DNA of 64,000 nt, taken from the NCBI RefSeq assembly GCF_000520995.1, contig NZ_JACA01000027.1, forward strand, positions 62,001-126,000, read 5' to 3'. The stretch is from Aquimarina macrocephali JAMB N27 (lineage in GTDB: Bacteria > Bacteroidota > Bacteroidia > Flavobacteriales > Flavobacteriaceae). Shown piece after piece: positions 7,359 to 16,329 of the stretch. Within the stretch, counting starts at the first letter, position 1. Every line of letters starts with the position of its first letter. Below the pieces are notes generated by a model. That model ran no database searches, was not told the origin of the DNA, and saw nothing but the letters and a program-made list of their open reading frames with translations. A program made the translations under genes and the position numbers.

Positions 7359-8264
7359 TTGCAATTGGAAAATATTCTCACCTTAAACAATCTCACAAAA
7401 AAGTTTGGAGCACTAACAGCTGTCAAAGACCTCTCTTTTACTATAAAAAAGGGAAATGTATATGGTATTCTTGGTCCTAACGGAAGTGGTAAATCTACCA
7501 CTTTGGGTATCGTACTTAATGTTGTAAACAGTACCTCTGGTGGGTTTACCTGGTTTGATGGTAATACATCAACTCACAATGCACTAAAAAAAGTTGGAGC
7601 AATTATAGAACGTCCTAACTTTTATCCATATATGACTGCAGCACAAAACCTTAAATTGGTATGCCAAATTAAAGGAGTTGACAGCAATAAAATTGAAGAA
7701 AAACTTGAAGTCGTAGGATTATTAGACCGAAAAGACAGTAAGTTCAGAACTTTCTCTCTGGGAATGAAACAACGATTAGCTATTGCTTCTGCCTTGCTTA
7801 ATGATCCCGAAATATTAATCCTTGATGAACCAACAAACGGGTTAGACCCGCAAGGGATACATCAAATCCGTGAAATTATCAAAAAAATAGCCTCTCGGGG
7901 GACCACTATTCTTTTAGCATCTCACCTACTCGATGAAGTAGAAAAGGTATGTAGTCATGTAGTGATTATAAGAAAAGGCGTAAAACTGTATTCTGGACCC
8001 GTAGATGAAATGAATACTAGTTATGGGTTTTTCGAACTTAAGAGTGATCAAAAATCCGCATTAACAGAGTGGTTATCTAAGCATAATGATTTTAAAAATT
8101 TCAAAGAAGAAGATGGCAAAATAATTGCGTTTTTAACGCATGAGTTAGACGCAGAAAGTCTTAACAGGCAACTATTTAAAGAAGGAATAGTTCTTACACA
8201 CCTTGTAAAACGAAAAGAAAGTCTCGAAGAACAATTCTTACAATTAACCAACAACTTAAACTAA
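7359..8264 (+). CDS. ABC transporter ATP-binding protein
   Basis: A 301-residue ABC ATPase with Walker A GPNGSGKS (39-46), signature FSLGMKQR (132-139), Walker B ILILDEP (152-158), a D-loop GLDP and the H-loop His189. The C-terminal 90 residues are the accessory region seen in BcrA/CcmA-like drug or antimicrobial-peptide exporters. It hydrolyses ATP to power the partner permease encoded 4 bases downstream. No in-frame ATG exists between the upstream stop at 7281-7283 and the conserved N-terminus, so a TTG start is used (7359; a second TTG at 7365 is possible). The substrate is unknown. Confidence 0.92.
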   Translation: MQLENILTLNNLTKKFGALTAVKDLSFTIKKGNVYGILGPNGSGKSTTLGIVLNVVNSTSGGFTWFDGNTSTHNALKKVGAIIERPNFYPYMTAAQNLKLVCQIKGVDSNKIEEKLEVVGLLDRKDSKFRTFSLGMKQRLAIASALLNDPEILILDEPTNGLDPQGIHQIREIIKKIASRGTTILLASHLLDEVEKVCSHVVIIRKGVKLYSGPVDEMNTSYGFFELKSDQKSALTEWLSKHNDFKNFKEEDGKIIAFLTHELDAESLNRQLFKEGIVLTHLVKRKESLEEQFLQLTNNLN

Positions 8265-8268
8265 AGCC

Positions 8269-9105
8269 ATGTTACGACTACTTAATATAGAATTTCAAAA
8301 ACTAAAATATAATAAAGCAGCAAAAGTAATTACTATAACCTACTTTATACTTATAACTTTTATCGCTTTAATCGCATCCATAGAATTTAATTTTGCCGGG
8401 GTAAAATTTAGAATAGCTGATCAGGGAATTTTCAATTTTCCATATATATGGCATTTTAATACTTATATCGCTGCATGGTCCAAGCTATTTCTGGCTATTG
8501 TTATTGTCTCTATGATGGCCAATGAATATAGCCACCGGACCTTAAAACAAAATCTAATTGACGGACTAAGTAAAAAAGAGTTTATAAGTTCTAAATTTTT
8601 AACTGTTGGTGTCTTTGCCTTAATCTCTACTCTATTTTTATTTGTAGTATCCATGATTTTGGGATTGAGTTTTTCTGACTATAATGAGTTTTCTATTATA
8701 TTCTCTGATATGGAATATATCCTGGCTTATTTCATAAAACTAATTGGCTTTTTTGCTTTTTGTATGTTCCTCGGAATTTTCGTGAAACGTTCTGCTTTCG
8801 CTCTTGGGTTTTTATTCATTTGGTGGGTTGTAGAAAATATTATATATGCATTGCTGAAGTTTAAATTATTTAAAGGAACAGAAATTGCAGATAATATCGT
8901 ACAATTTTTTCCTTTAGAATCCATGGCAACTTTGATAAATGAGCCTTTTACACGTTTAAACTTCATTCAATCGGCTGCAAATCAATTAGGAGAAACTTTT
9001 CAAAGAGATTATACTGTACATTGGTATGAAATCTTAATCGTACTGGTTTGGACAGTCGTTTTTATATATCTATCTTATTACTTGCTTAAAAAGAGAGATT
9101 TATAA
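8269..9105 (+). CDS. ABC transporter permease (ABC-2 type)
   Basis: A 278-residue integral membrane protein with about six hydrophobic segments and an N-terminal cytoplasmic start MLRLLNIEFQKLKYNKAAK typical of ABC-2-type permeases paired with BcrA-like ATPases. A loop with NEYSHRTLKQNLIDGLSKKEF after the second helix is a hallmark of this family; it contacts the ATPase. The gene begins 4 bases after the ATPase stop, so the two form one operon and one half-transporter pair. It ends KKRDL. The cargo cannot be predicted. Confidence 0.88.
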   Translation: MLRLLNIEFQKLKYNKAAKVITITYFILITFIALIASIEFNFAGVKFRIADQGIFNFPYIWHFNTYIAAWSKLFLAIVIVSMMANEYSHRTLKQNLIDGLSKKEFISSKFLTVGVFALISTLFLFVVSMILGLSFSDYNEFSIIFSDMEYILAYFIKLIGFFAFCMFLGIFVKRSAFALGFLFIWWVVENIIYALLKFKLFKGTEIADNIVQFFPLESMATLINEPFTRLNFIQSAANQLGETFQRDYTVHWYEILIVLVWTVVFIYLSYYLLKKRDL

Positions 9106-9113
9106 TATATTTG
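9082..9113 (+). promoter_or_regulatory. Promoter for the T9SS cargo gene
   Basis: TTG at 9082-9084 and an exact TATATTTG at 9106-9113, separated by 21 bases, match the Bacteroidota TTG-N19-21-TANNTTTG consensus. The ATG at 9131 lies 17 bases beyond. The promoter overlaps the end of the upstream permease gene. Confidence 0.65.
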
Positions 9114-9130
9114 GGCTTCAGATCTCAAAT

Positions 9131-11956
9131 ATGCGATACATTTATGTAGTCTTTTTTGCTTTATTCCTTTACTATCCATTAATGTATAGTCAAGGAGAAG
9201 CGAATAGCTGGTATTTTGGTCAAAATGCAGGAATAAGTTTCAATACAACTCCTCCTACAGCACTTACTAACGGTAGAGTGAATACATTAGAAGGATGCAC
9301 TACAATATCTGATGCAACAGGGAATTTATTATTTTATACTGATGGAATTACCGTTTGGGACCGGCTTCATAATATTATGCAAAATGGTACTGGACTAAAA
9401 GGTGATCCTTCTAGTACCTCATCTGCATTAATTGTTCCACAACCAAACACTCCAAATCTGTATATAGTTTTTACCGTGGATGAGCCTCATCATGATAATG
9501 CTGATAATGACCCTGCTACTTTTGATGGAGATGGTATAAATGATGGATTTATGTATTCTATTGTAGATATGTCTTTGAATGGAGGAAACGGAGCTGTAGT
9601 GACAGGACAAAAAAACATACCTCTAATTACTTACAATACATCAAATGGCTTAGAAAGTCGATATAAGTGTTCAGAAAAAATTACAGCTGTAAAAAGCAAT
9701 GATTGTGATTCATTTTGGGTAATTACACATTTTGTAGACACGTTCTATGCTTTCAAAGTTGACCAAACCGGAGTTAACACAACACCTGTTACTTCTCGTA
9801 TTGGAGTCACTGTTCCTATTTCTGGGTATCGGCGTAATGCTTTAGGATATATTAAAGCTTCACCAGAAGGTGATAGACTAGCTGTAGCTCATTTTGGTTT
9901 TGCAACAGTCACAGCAGGTAATGGACCAGGAAAAGTTTTACTTTATAATTTTGATAACACTACAGGAACTATTAGTAATGAAATCGAGCTAAGCAATAGT
10001 AATTCTCCTTATGGAATAGAGTTTTCTCAAACCGGTCAAAGACTATATGCCACTTTCGATATTGGAGATGCAGGAAACGGACAAAGCTTTTTAATGCAAT
10101 ACGACGTGTCATTACCAGATAATCAAATTGCAGCAAGTGGCACAAGAATTCTTAATCAAAATAATCAAAGTACTTTTTCTTTTAGTGCAGGAGCTATACA
10201 GCTCGGTCCTGATGGCAAGATTTATCGATCGTTATATGATTTTAACTCCCAGAGAGGTGATTACCTTGGTGTAATCCAAAATCCCGAAGCAGCTGCAGCC
10301 AGTATCATTTATAATGAACAAGGTATACTTGTTAATACAGATGGTTCTAGAAGTGCTCTTCTTGGACTTCCTCCTTTTATTCAATCTATTTTTGCACAAA
10401 ATATTGACATCATCAATAATGGGGACCCTAATAATGTCAATCTTGCTTTATGTGAAGGAAACACATACCGATTGTCTTATCAAAATATCCCAGGTGCTAG
10501 CTATACCTGGTTTGTAGATAATCTTCAGATTGCAAATGCTGTTCATTTTTTAGATATTACAACAGCAGCCAACTACAGGCTAGAAGTTGATCTTAATGAT
10601 GGCAGTTGCCCTCTCACAGGTGTTGCCAATGCCACTTTTTTCGAAGTTCCAACTGCTATTCCTTCAACACTAGTTCAATGTGATGCATATCAAACTATTG
10701 GAGATAATATTACCTTATTTGATTTACATTTTGCAAATGATCAACTTACCGGGGGAAATAATCAATACACAACTGAATTCTTTATAGATCAAGCTTCTGC
10801 ACAAGCAGGAACACCAAGAATTAGTAATGAAAATGCATTTCAAAATACTCAAAACAATCAACAAGTATATGCACGAGTAATTAATACCAACAATACAAAT
10901 TGTTTTGACATCACTACAGTTACTTTAGAAGTGAGTTCTACCGATGTAAACGATGCCGAGCTAAGAGTTTGTGATGATGATGGTACCGAAGATGGGTTTA
11001 CCGTTTTTAATCTTACTGAAGCAAATCAACAGGTATTATCAGGAATTACTAATCCTGGATTAACGATTACTTATTATGAAAATACAGATGATGCATTATT
11101 AAACAGAAATCCTATTACAAGCATTACCAACCAAACACAAAATACTCTAGGTGATGATATTGTATATGCTAAAGCCGAAGAAAATGGAGGAGAATGTTTT
11201 GGGATAAGCAGTGTTCGTTTATTTGTAATTCCACTACCCGATATCGAACCTGATTCTGAATATTTTCTATGTCAAAACGAAACAAATGTTGAAATCGACG
11301 CCGGTTTACCAACCAATAGTGACCCCAATGATTTTACAATCTTATGGTCAACAAATGAATCTACAGAAACAATTTTGGCAAATCAACCTGGAGGTTATAC
11401 TGTAGAAATCACAAACCAACTAACAGGATGTTCTAAGTCCAGAACGGTAACTGTAATTGCATCCAGCTTTGCAATTATACAGTCTATCGATATCAATGAT
11501 GCAAGGGATAACAATACTGTTACCATTAATGCAGAAGGTTTGGGCAGTTATGAATATGCAATAGAGATAAATGGAGTTTTAAGTATATATCAAGACGACC
11601 CCACTTTTACTAATGTACCACCTGGATTTCATCGCGTATATGTAAGAGACAAAAACCGATGTGTTCCAGTAGTTACTCAGGACATTTCAGTCGTTGGGTT
11701 TCCAAAATATTTTACTCCAAATGGGGATGGTTTTCATGAAACCTGGAACGTAGAAGGAATATCAAACCAGATTATGGGTAATTCACTAATCTTTATATTT
11801 AATCGCTACGGAAAACTAATCAAGCAGCTAAGAGCAGGTACCCCTGGATGGGATGGAACCTTTAATGGGAAACTAATGCCCTCTAGTGAATATTGGTTTC
11901 GTGTAGAATTAGAGGATGGTAGAATTCTTACCGGAAGTTTCTCCCTTATTCGCTAA
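9131..11956 (+). CDS. T9SS type B sorting domain (CHU_C) secreted protein
   Basis: A 941-residue exported protein with signal peptide (MRYIYVVFFALFLYYPLMYS). The N-terminal 430 residues look like a beta-propeller of the kind found in gliding-associated proteins: NSWYFGQNAGISF, GNLLFYTDGITVWD, GRLAVAH-like and IQLGPDGKIYRSL blades. The middle has repeated Ig-like segments beginning with cysteines. The last 90 residues form the CHU_C sorting domain, with FPKYFTPNGDGFHETWNVEG, IFNRYGKLIKQL and GWDGTFNGKLMPSSEYWFRV. This domain directs export across the outer membrane by the type IX system and attachment or release (type B). The cargo's own activity, possibly adhesion, is unknown. Confidence 0.92.
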   Translation: MRYIYVVFFALFLYYPLMYSQGEANSWYFGQNAGISFNTTPPTALTNGRVNTLEGCTTISDATGNLLFYTDGITVWDRLHNIMQNGTGLKGDPSSTSSALIVPQPNTPNLYIVFTVDEPHHDNADNDPATFDGDGINDGFMYSIVDMSLNGGNGAVVTGQKNIPLITYNTSNGLESRYKCSEKITAVKSNDCDSFWVITHFVDTFYAFKVDQTGVNTTPVTSRIGVTVPISGYRRNALGYIKASPEGDRLAVAHFGFATVTAGNGPGKVLLYNFDNTTGTISNEIELSNSNSPYGIEFSQTGQRLYATFDIGDAGNGQSFLMQYDVSLPDNQIAASGTRILNQNNQSTFSFSAGAIQLGPDGKIYRSLYDFNSQRGDYLGVIQNPEAAAASIIYNEQGILVNTDGSRSALLGLPPFIQSIFAQNIDIINNGDPNNVNLALCEGNTYRLSYQNIPGASYTWFVDNLQIANAVHFLDITTAANYRLEVDLNDGSCPLTGVANATFFEVPTAIPSTLVQCDAYQTIGDNITLFDLHFANDQLTGGNNQYTTEFFIDQASAQAGTPRISNENAFQNTQNNQQVYARVINTNNTNCFDITTVTLEVSSTDVNDAELRVCDDDGTEDGFTVFNLTEANQQVLSGITNPGLTITYYENTDDALLNRNPITSITNQTQNTLGDDIVYAKAEENGGECFGISSVRLFVIPLPDIEPDSEYFLCQNETNVEIDAGLPTNSDPNDFTILWSTNESTETILANQPGGYTVEITNQLTGCSKSRTVTVIASSFAIIQSIDINDARDNNTVTINAEGLGSYEYAIEINGVLSIYQDDPTFTNVPPGFHRVYVRDKNRCVPVVTQDISVVGFPKYFTPNGDGFHETWNVEGISNQIMGNSLIFIFNRYGKLIKQLRAGTPGWDGTFNGKLMPSSEYWFRVELEDGRILTGSFSLIR

Positions 11957-11974
11957 TTCTATATGTAGATTTGG

Positions 11975-11982
11975 TATCTTTA
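11975..11982 (+). promoter_or_regulatory. uvrB: Candidate -7 box for uvrB
   Basis: TATCTTTA, one base from TANNTTTG, lies 20 bases before the uvrB ATG and after the stop of the preceding gene. A TTG element at correct spacing is not evident, so confidence is limited. Confidence 0.35.
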
Positions 11983-12002
11983 TTGTGAAAAAGAAAAGAT
12001 AC

Positions 12003-14009
12003 ATGAAGTTCGAATTGGAATCAGAATTCAAACCCACTGGGGATCAACCGGAAGCAATACGACAATTGGTTGAAGGTATTGAATCTAACGAAAAATATCA
12101 AACACTTTTAGGCGTAACAGGATCAGGAAAGACTTTTACTGCTGCTAATGTAATTCAACAAGTACAACGGCCAACTCTAATATTGGCACATAATAAGACA
12201 TTGGCAGCGCAGCTTTTTTCTGAGTTTAAACAATTTTTTCCTAAGAATGCCATAGAGTATTTTGTTTCCTATTATGATTATTATCAGCCAGAAGCTTATA
12301 TTCCTACTTCGGGAACTTATATCGAAAAAGATTTATCTATCAATGATGAGATCGAAAAACTACGTCTAAGTGCTACATCTTCGCTCTTATCAGGAAGGAG
12401 AGATGTTTTGGTTGTCGCTTCTGTATCCTGCTTGTATGGTATCGGTAACCCCGTAGAGTTTAAGAAAAATGTGATTTCAATACAATCAGGACAATTTGTA
12501 TCCAGAACAGCTTTATTACACCGCTTGGTACAAAGTTTATATTCGAGAACTGAAGCTGAGTTTAAACATGGAAATTTTAGAATAAAAGGAGATACCGTTG
12601 ATATTTTTCCAAGCTATGCCGATGATGCATTTAGAGTTCATTTTTTTGGAGATGAAATTGAAGAGATTGAATCTTTTAATGTACAGACCAATACCATTAT
12701 TGAGAAATACGATCAATTGAATATTTATCCTGCCAATATGTTTGTAACCTCTCCCGATATATTACATAATGCAATTGATCAAATTGCACTTGATTTAGGA
12801 AAACAGGTAGAATACTTTAAAGAAATCGGAAAACCACTGGAAGCCAAGCGACTAGAAGAACGTACTAATTTTGATCTGGAAATGATCAAAGAACTTGGTT
12901 ACTGTTCTGGTATTGAGAACTATTCTCGTTACCTCGATGGCAGAAACCCGGGTACACGACCATTTTGTTTACTCGATTATTTCCCTGATGATTATTTAAT
13001 GATTATTGACGAAAGTCATGTCACTATACCTCAGACACACGCCATGTATGGTGGTGATCGTTCTAGGAAAGAAAATCTGGTAGAATACGGTTTCAGGCTT
13101 CCTGCGGCAATGGACAATAGACCTCTAAAGTTTGAGGAACTCGAAGCGATCCAAAACCAAGTCATGTATATCAGTGCTACACCAGCAGATTATGAGTTAC
13201 AAAAAAGTGAAGGAACCTATGTAGAACAAATCATTAGACCAACAGGATTATTAGATCCTGTAATAGAAGTCCGCCCTAGCCTAAATCAAATTGACGATCT
13301 CATCGAAGAGATGCAAAAACGAATTGATTTGGATGAACGTATCCTTGTTACTACACTAACCAAAAGAATGGCAGAGGAATTAACAAAATACCTTACCAGA
13401 ATTGATATACGTTGTAGATACATCCATAGTGATGTAGATACATTAGAACGGGTAGAAATTATGCAAGATTTACGGAAAGGTATTTTTGATGTATTAATAG
13501 GAGTAAACTTACTACGGGAAGGTTTAGATCTTCCTGAAGTATCATTGGTAGCTATTCTAGATGCTGATAAGGAGGGTTTTTTAAGAAATAAAAGATCCTT
13601 GGTACAAACTGTGGGTAGAGCAGCAAGACATATAAACGGAAAAGCAATCATGTATGCCGATAAAATTACAGATAGCATGCAAAAGACTATTGATGATACA
13701 GAATACCGACGACAAAAACAGATAGCTTACAATACCAAACATGGCATTACACCAACTGCAATTAAAAAATCTCTGGATAATGCTTTAGCTGGTAAAAAAG
13801 TAGAACCATATATTTTTGAAAATGCTCCTACCCTACAAGCTGCTGAAGAAGAGACGGCATACTACACCAAAGAACAATTAGAGACACGAATCCGAAATGT
13901 TCGTAAGGAAATGGAAAAAGCCGCCAAAGAATTAGATTTTATGACTGCAGCACGCTTACGGGATGAGATTAAAATGTTGCAAGATAAAATACAGGACCAA
14001 AAAGTGTAA
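12003..14009 (+). CDS. uvrB: Excinuclease ABC subunit B (UvrB)
   Basis: A 668-residue UvrB, the helicase-like damage-verification subunit of nucleotide excision repair, acting with UvrA and UvrC. The ATG at 12003 (MKFELESEFKPTGDQPEAIR) is the family's usual start; an in-frame ATG at 11916 lies within the preceding gene and is rejected. Walker A is GVTGSGKT (37-44), the DNA-threading beta-hairpin contains YDYYQPEAYIP (about 91-101), the DEAD-type motif is IIDESH, and helicase motifs YISATPADYE, TTLTKRMAEELT, LREGLDLPEVSLVAILDADK and QTVGRAARH follow. A C-terminal UVR domain (about 625-660), which binds UvrC, closes the protein. The length is typical. Confidence 0.98.
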   Translation: MKFELESEFKPTGDQPEAIRQLVEGIESNEKYQTLLGVTGSGKTFTAANVIQQVQRPTLILAHNKTLAAQLFSEFKQFFPKNAIEYFVSYYDYYQPEAYIPTSGTYIEKDLSINDEIEKLRLSATSSLLSGRRDVLVVASVSCLYGIGNPVEFKKNVISIQSGQFVSRTALLHRLVQSLYSRTEAEFKHGNFRIKGDTVDIFPSYADDAFRVHFFGDEIEEIESFNVQTNTIIEKYDQLNIYPANMFVTSPDILHNAIDQIALDLGKQVEYFKEIGKPLEAKRLEERTNFDLEMIKELGYCSGIENYSRYLDGRNPGTRPFCLLDYFPDDYLMIIDESHVTIPQTHAMYGGDRSRKENLVEYGFRLPAAMDNRPLKFEELEAIQNQVMYISATPADYELQKSEGTYVEQIIRPTGLLDPVIEVRPSLNQIDDLIEEMQKRIDLDERILVTTLTKRMAEELTKYLTRIDIRCRYIHSDVDTLERVEIMQDLRKGIFDVLIGVNLLREGLDLPEVSLVAILDADKEGFLRNKRSLVQTVGRAARHINGKAIMYADKITDSMQKTIDDTEYRRQKQIAYNTKHGITPTAIKKSLDNALAGKKVEPYIFENAPTLQAAEEETAYYTKEQLETRIRNVRKEMEKAAKELDFMTAARLRDEIKMLQDKIQDQKV

Positions 14010-14076
14010 TTTTTTGCAATATTATCATGGCATGAATCTTTAAGATTATCATGCTATTAAAAAACATAAGACCATT

Positions 14077-15096
14077 ATGAGTAACATTTCAATTGAAAAA
14101 TTTATTGAAGGAATACCTAAAGTAGAACTTCACCTACATATCGAAGGAACATTCGAGCCAGAATTAATGTTTAAAATTGCAAAAAGAAACAACAAAGAAA
14201 TTAAATATGCTACAGTCGATGAATTAAAAAGTGCGTATAGTTTCAACAATCTTCAAGAGTTTCTTGATATCTATTATGCTGGTGCCAATGTATTGATCGA
14301 AGAGCAAGATTTTTATGATCTCACCTGGGCGTATCTTACCAAAGTTCATACACAAAACCTTGTGCACACAGAGATTTTTTTTGATCCACAAACCCATACC
14401 GATAGAGGTATTTTATTTGATACCGTTATTAAAGGAATTTATCGTGCATTAGAGGATGGTAAAGAAAAACTAGGGATTACCTACAAATTGATTCTATCTT
14501 TTTTACGGCATCTAGATGAAGCTTCGGCATTTGAAACATTGCAACAAGCATTACCTTACAAAAAATGGATCAGCGGAGTCGGTTTGGATTCTTCTGAAGT
14601 AGGAAATCCACCTTCAAAATTCGAACGCGTTTTTGCTAAAGCAAAAGAAGAAGGTTTTATAACTGTCGCTCATGCAGGAGAAGAAGGACCCCCAGAATAT
14701 ATATGGGAAGCTATTAATTTATTAAAAGTAACTCGTATCGATCACGGTAACCGGTGTTTAGAAGATGATCGATTAGTAAAGCTACTAGCAGGTTTACAAA
14801 TACCACTAACATTATGCCCTTTATCCAATCTTGAATTAAAAGTGATTGACGATTTAAAAAAATACCCTTTACCAGAAATGATGGACAGAGGTTTATTAAT
14901 AACAATTAATTCTGATGACCCAGCTTATTTTGGGGGATATATGAACGAGAATTATATTGGTATTACCCAAGCACTTAACCTTTCTAAAAAACAAATTACA
15001 GAGTTGGTTAAAAACAGCTTCAAAGCAAGTTGGTTATCTGACAAAGAAAAAGAAGAGAAGATTATACAGGTAGAAGAGTATTTTCAAAATAATTAA
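14077..15096 (+). CDS. Adenine deaminase (adenosine deaminase family, type 2)
   Basis: A 339-residue zinc amidohydrolase of the adenosine deaminase superfamily. Metal ligands are HLH (19-21), His199 in VAHAGEEG and Asp280 in SDDPAYFGGY (279-288); His223 in IDHG is catalytic. Several blocks, FNNLQEFLDIYYAGANVL, DFYDLTWAYL, FFDPQTHTDRG, GLDSSEVGNPPSKF and SDDPAYFGGY, match the adenine deaminase branch exemplified by Pseudomonas PA0148 and fungal Aah1 rather than true adenosine deaminases. I therefore predict adenine to hypoxanthine plus ammonia in purine salvage. Automated pipelines usually label such proteins adenosine deaminase. The substrate call is from remembered family motifs and not tested here. 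The next gene starts 51 bases downstream. Confidence 0.85.
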   Translation: MSNISIEKFIEGIPKVELHLHIEGTFEPELMFKIAKRNNKEIKYATVDELKSAYSFNNLQEFLDIYYAGANVLIEEQDFYDLTWAYLTKVHTQNLVHTEIFFDPQTHTDRGILFDTVIKGIYRALEDGKEKLGITYKLILSFLRHLDEASAFETLQQALPYKKWISGVGLDSSEVGNPPSKFERVFAKAKEEGFITVAHAGEEGPPEYIWEAINLLKVTRIDHGNRCLEDDRLVKLLAGLQIPLTLCPLSNLELKVIDDLKKYPLPEMMDRGLLITINSDDPAYFGGYMNENYIGITQALNLSKKQITELVKNSFKASWLSDKEKEEKIIQVEEYFQNN

Positions 15097-15147
15097 ATTT
15101 TAATACTTGTATAGAAAACAAAAATCAAACAATAAATAAAATAATAC

Positions 15148-15492
15148 ATGCCGCATTTCATATTAGATTGCTCTGAACACATTATTCAATTAAAATCACC
15201 CGAAGAAATTATACAAGCCGTATACGACGCAGCTGACGCTACCGGCCTTTTTACTGTAGGTGATATTAAAGTAAGAATTAACCCCTTTAAATACTACACG
15301 GTAGGAAATACCAAAGATGATTTTATTCATGTTTTTGGTAACCTGATGGAAGGTAGAGATGATAATCAAAAAGCTGATCTTTCTAAAAAAATAGTCAGCA
15401 CGTTAAAAACGATGTTTCCCGATGTTCCTATTCTCTCTATTAATCTTAGAGAATTTGAAAAGTCATCTTATTGTAATAAAACAATGGTATAA
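15148..15492 (+). CDS. 5-carboxymethyl-2-hydroxymuconate delta-isomerase-like protein
   Basis: A 114-residue protein of the CHMI/HpaF family in the tautomerase superfamily. It has the catalytic N-terminal proline (MPHFILDCSEHI, Pro2 after Met removal), the ADATGLF and GDIKVRINPF segments and DFIHVFGNLMEGR, all typical. The classical enzyme isomerises 5-carboxymethyl-2-hydroxymuconate in homoprotocatechuate degradation, but no other gene of that pathway is nearby, so the true substrate may differ. It follows the adenine deaminase gene on the same strand. Confidence 0.82.
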   Translation: MPHFILDCSEHIIQLKSPEEIIQAVYDAADATGLFTVGDIKVRINPFKYYTVGNTKDDFIHVFGNLMEGRDDNQKADLSKKIVSTLKTMFPDVPILSINLREFEKSSYCNKTMV

Positions 15493-15640
15493 TCAACTTT
15501 AAGACATAAATCTCCTGCCTGTTTTTTAACTTTTTCAACAAATTCATTATCAAATAACATAGGGTAAAATTTGCCCCTTATTTGATAAAAGAAATAAACA
15601 AAATAGCTTTGCTCCATAATCTTTAAACATAAAAACAAAT

Positions 15641-16159
15641 ATGAAGAGAGGAGTAATACTACAAGGAAGTTCAAAAAGTAATGGAAACACTAACAAAATA
15701 GCATTATTTATAAAAGAAAGAACTGGATTCGACATCATAGATTTGAAATCTAAAAACATAGGCCCTTTTGATTATGATTTTAAGAATAGGGGTGACGATT
15801 TTCTGCCCACAATAAAAGAGGTCGTTGAAAACTATGATACACTTATTTTTGCCACACCAGTATATTGGTATGCAATGAGTGGGATAATGAAAACTTTTAT
15901 GGATAGGATAACGGATTGCATAAAAATCGAAAAAGAAACCGGAAGAAAGTTAAAAGGAAAAAAGATGGGAATGATAAGCTGTGGTTCGGGATCAGAATTA
16001 AAAGAAGGTTTTACAATGCCATTTATAGAAAGTGCAAATTATCTTGGCATGCATTACTTAGGAGATATTCATACATGGATAGAAGACGAGAATATTCCAA
16101 AGCAATTACAGAATGATATACATGTTTTTATTTCTGAAAAGATAAAAACAGAAATTTAA
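15641..16159 (+). CDS. Flavodoxin-like NAD(P)H-dependent oxidoreductase
   Basis: A 172-residue flavodoxin-fold protein. The FMN phosphate-binding loop is QGSSKSNGNT (8-17) and the second flavin loop is FATPVYWYAMSGIMKTFMDR, diagnostic of the NADPH-dependent FMN reductase / iron-sulfur flavoprotein-like family (PF03358). A third loop, MISCGSGSELKEGF, follows. It is expected to be a cytosolic flavoenzyme reducing quinones, azo or nitro compounds; the physiological substrate is unknown. It is preceded by a 148-base non-coding spacer and followed by a strong terminator at 16179-16209. Confidence 0.85.
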   Translation: MKRGVILQGSSKSNGNTNKIALFIKERTGFDIIDLKSKNIGPFDYDFKNRGDDFLPTIKEVVENYDTLIFATPVYWYAMSGIMKTFMDRITDCIKIEKETGRKLKGKKMGMISCGSGSELKEGFTMPFIESANYLGMHYLGDIHTWIEDENIPKQLQNDIHVFISEKIKTEI

Positions 16160-16178
16160 ACAGAAGAGAAAATAACGA

Positions 16179-16209
16179 AAAAGCATTAATCATTATGATT
16201 AATGCTTTT
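16179..16209. terminator. Bidirectional terminator
   Basis: Perfect 15-base arms (16179-16193, AAAAGCATTAATCAT, with 16195-16209) with A-rich and T-rich flanks on the two sides. It lies between the convergent flavodoxin-like and TonB-dependent receptor genes and can serve both. Confidence 0.8.
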
Positions 16210-16329
16210 GCAAAAAATTACACACAATACTTGTAAACAGATTTATTCACTCTTCAGAAAACTATCTTTAGAAAGCTGACTAAACACTTCTAAACTACTC
16301 ATTTCCATAATAATGAGAACTAATTTTAC

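Noticed and set aside
13286..13678. A 130-codon open frame antisense to uvrB
   Set aside because: Shadow of the uvrB helicase region; no family resemblance.
12003..14009. Start of uvrB at 11916 giving 697 residues
   Set aside because: The extension lies inside the CHU_C gene in another frame and does not resemble UvrB; the ATG at 12003 gives the standard N-terminus.
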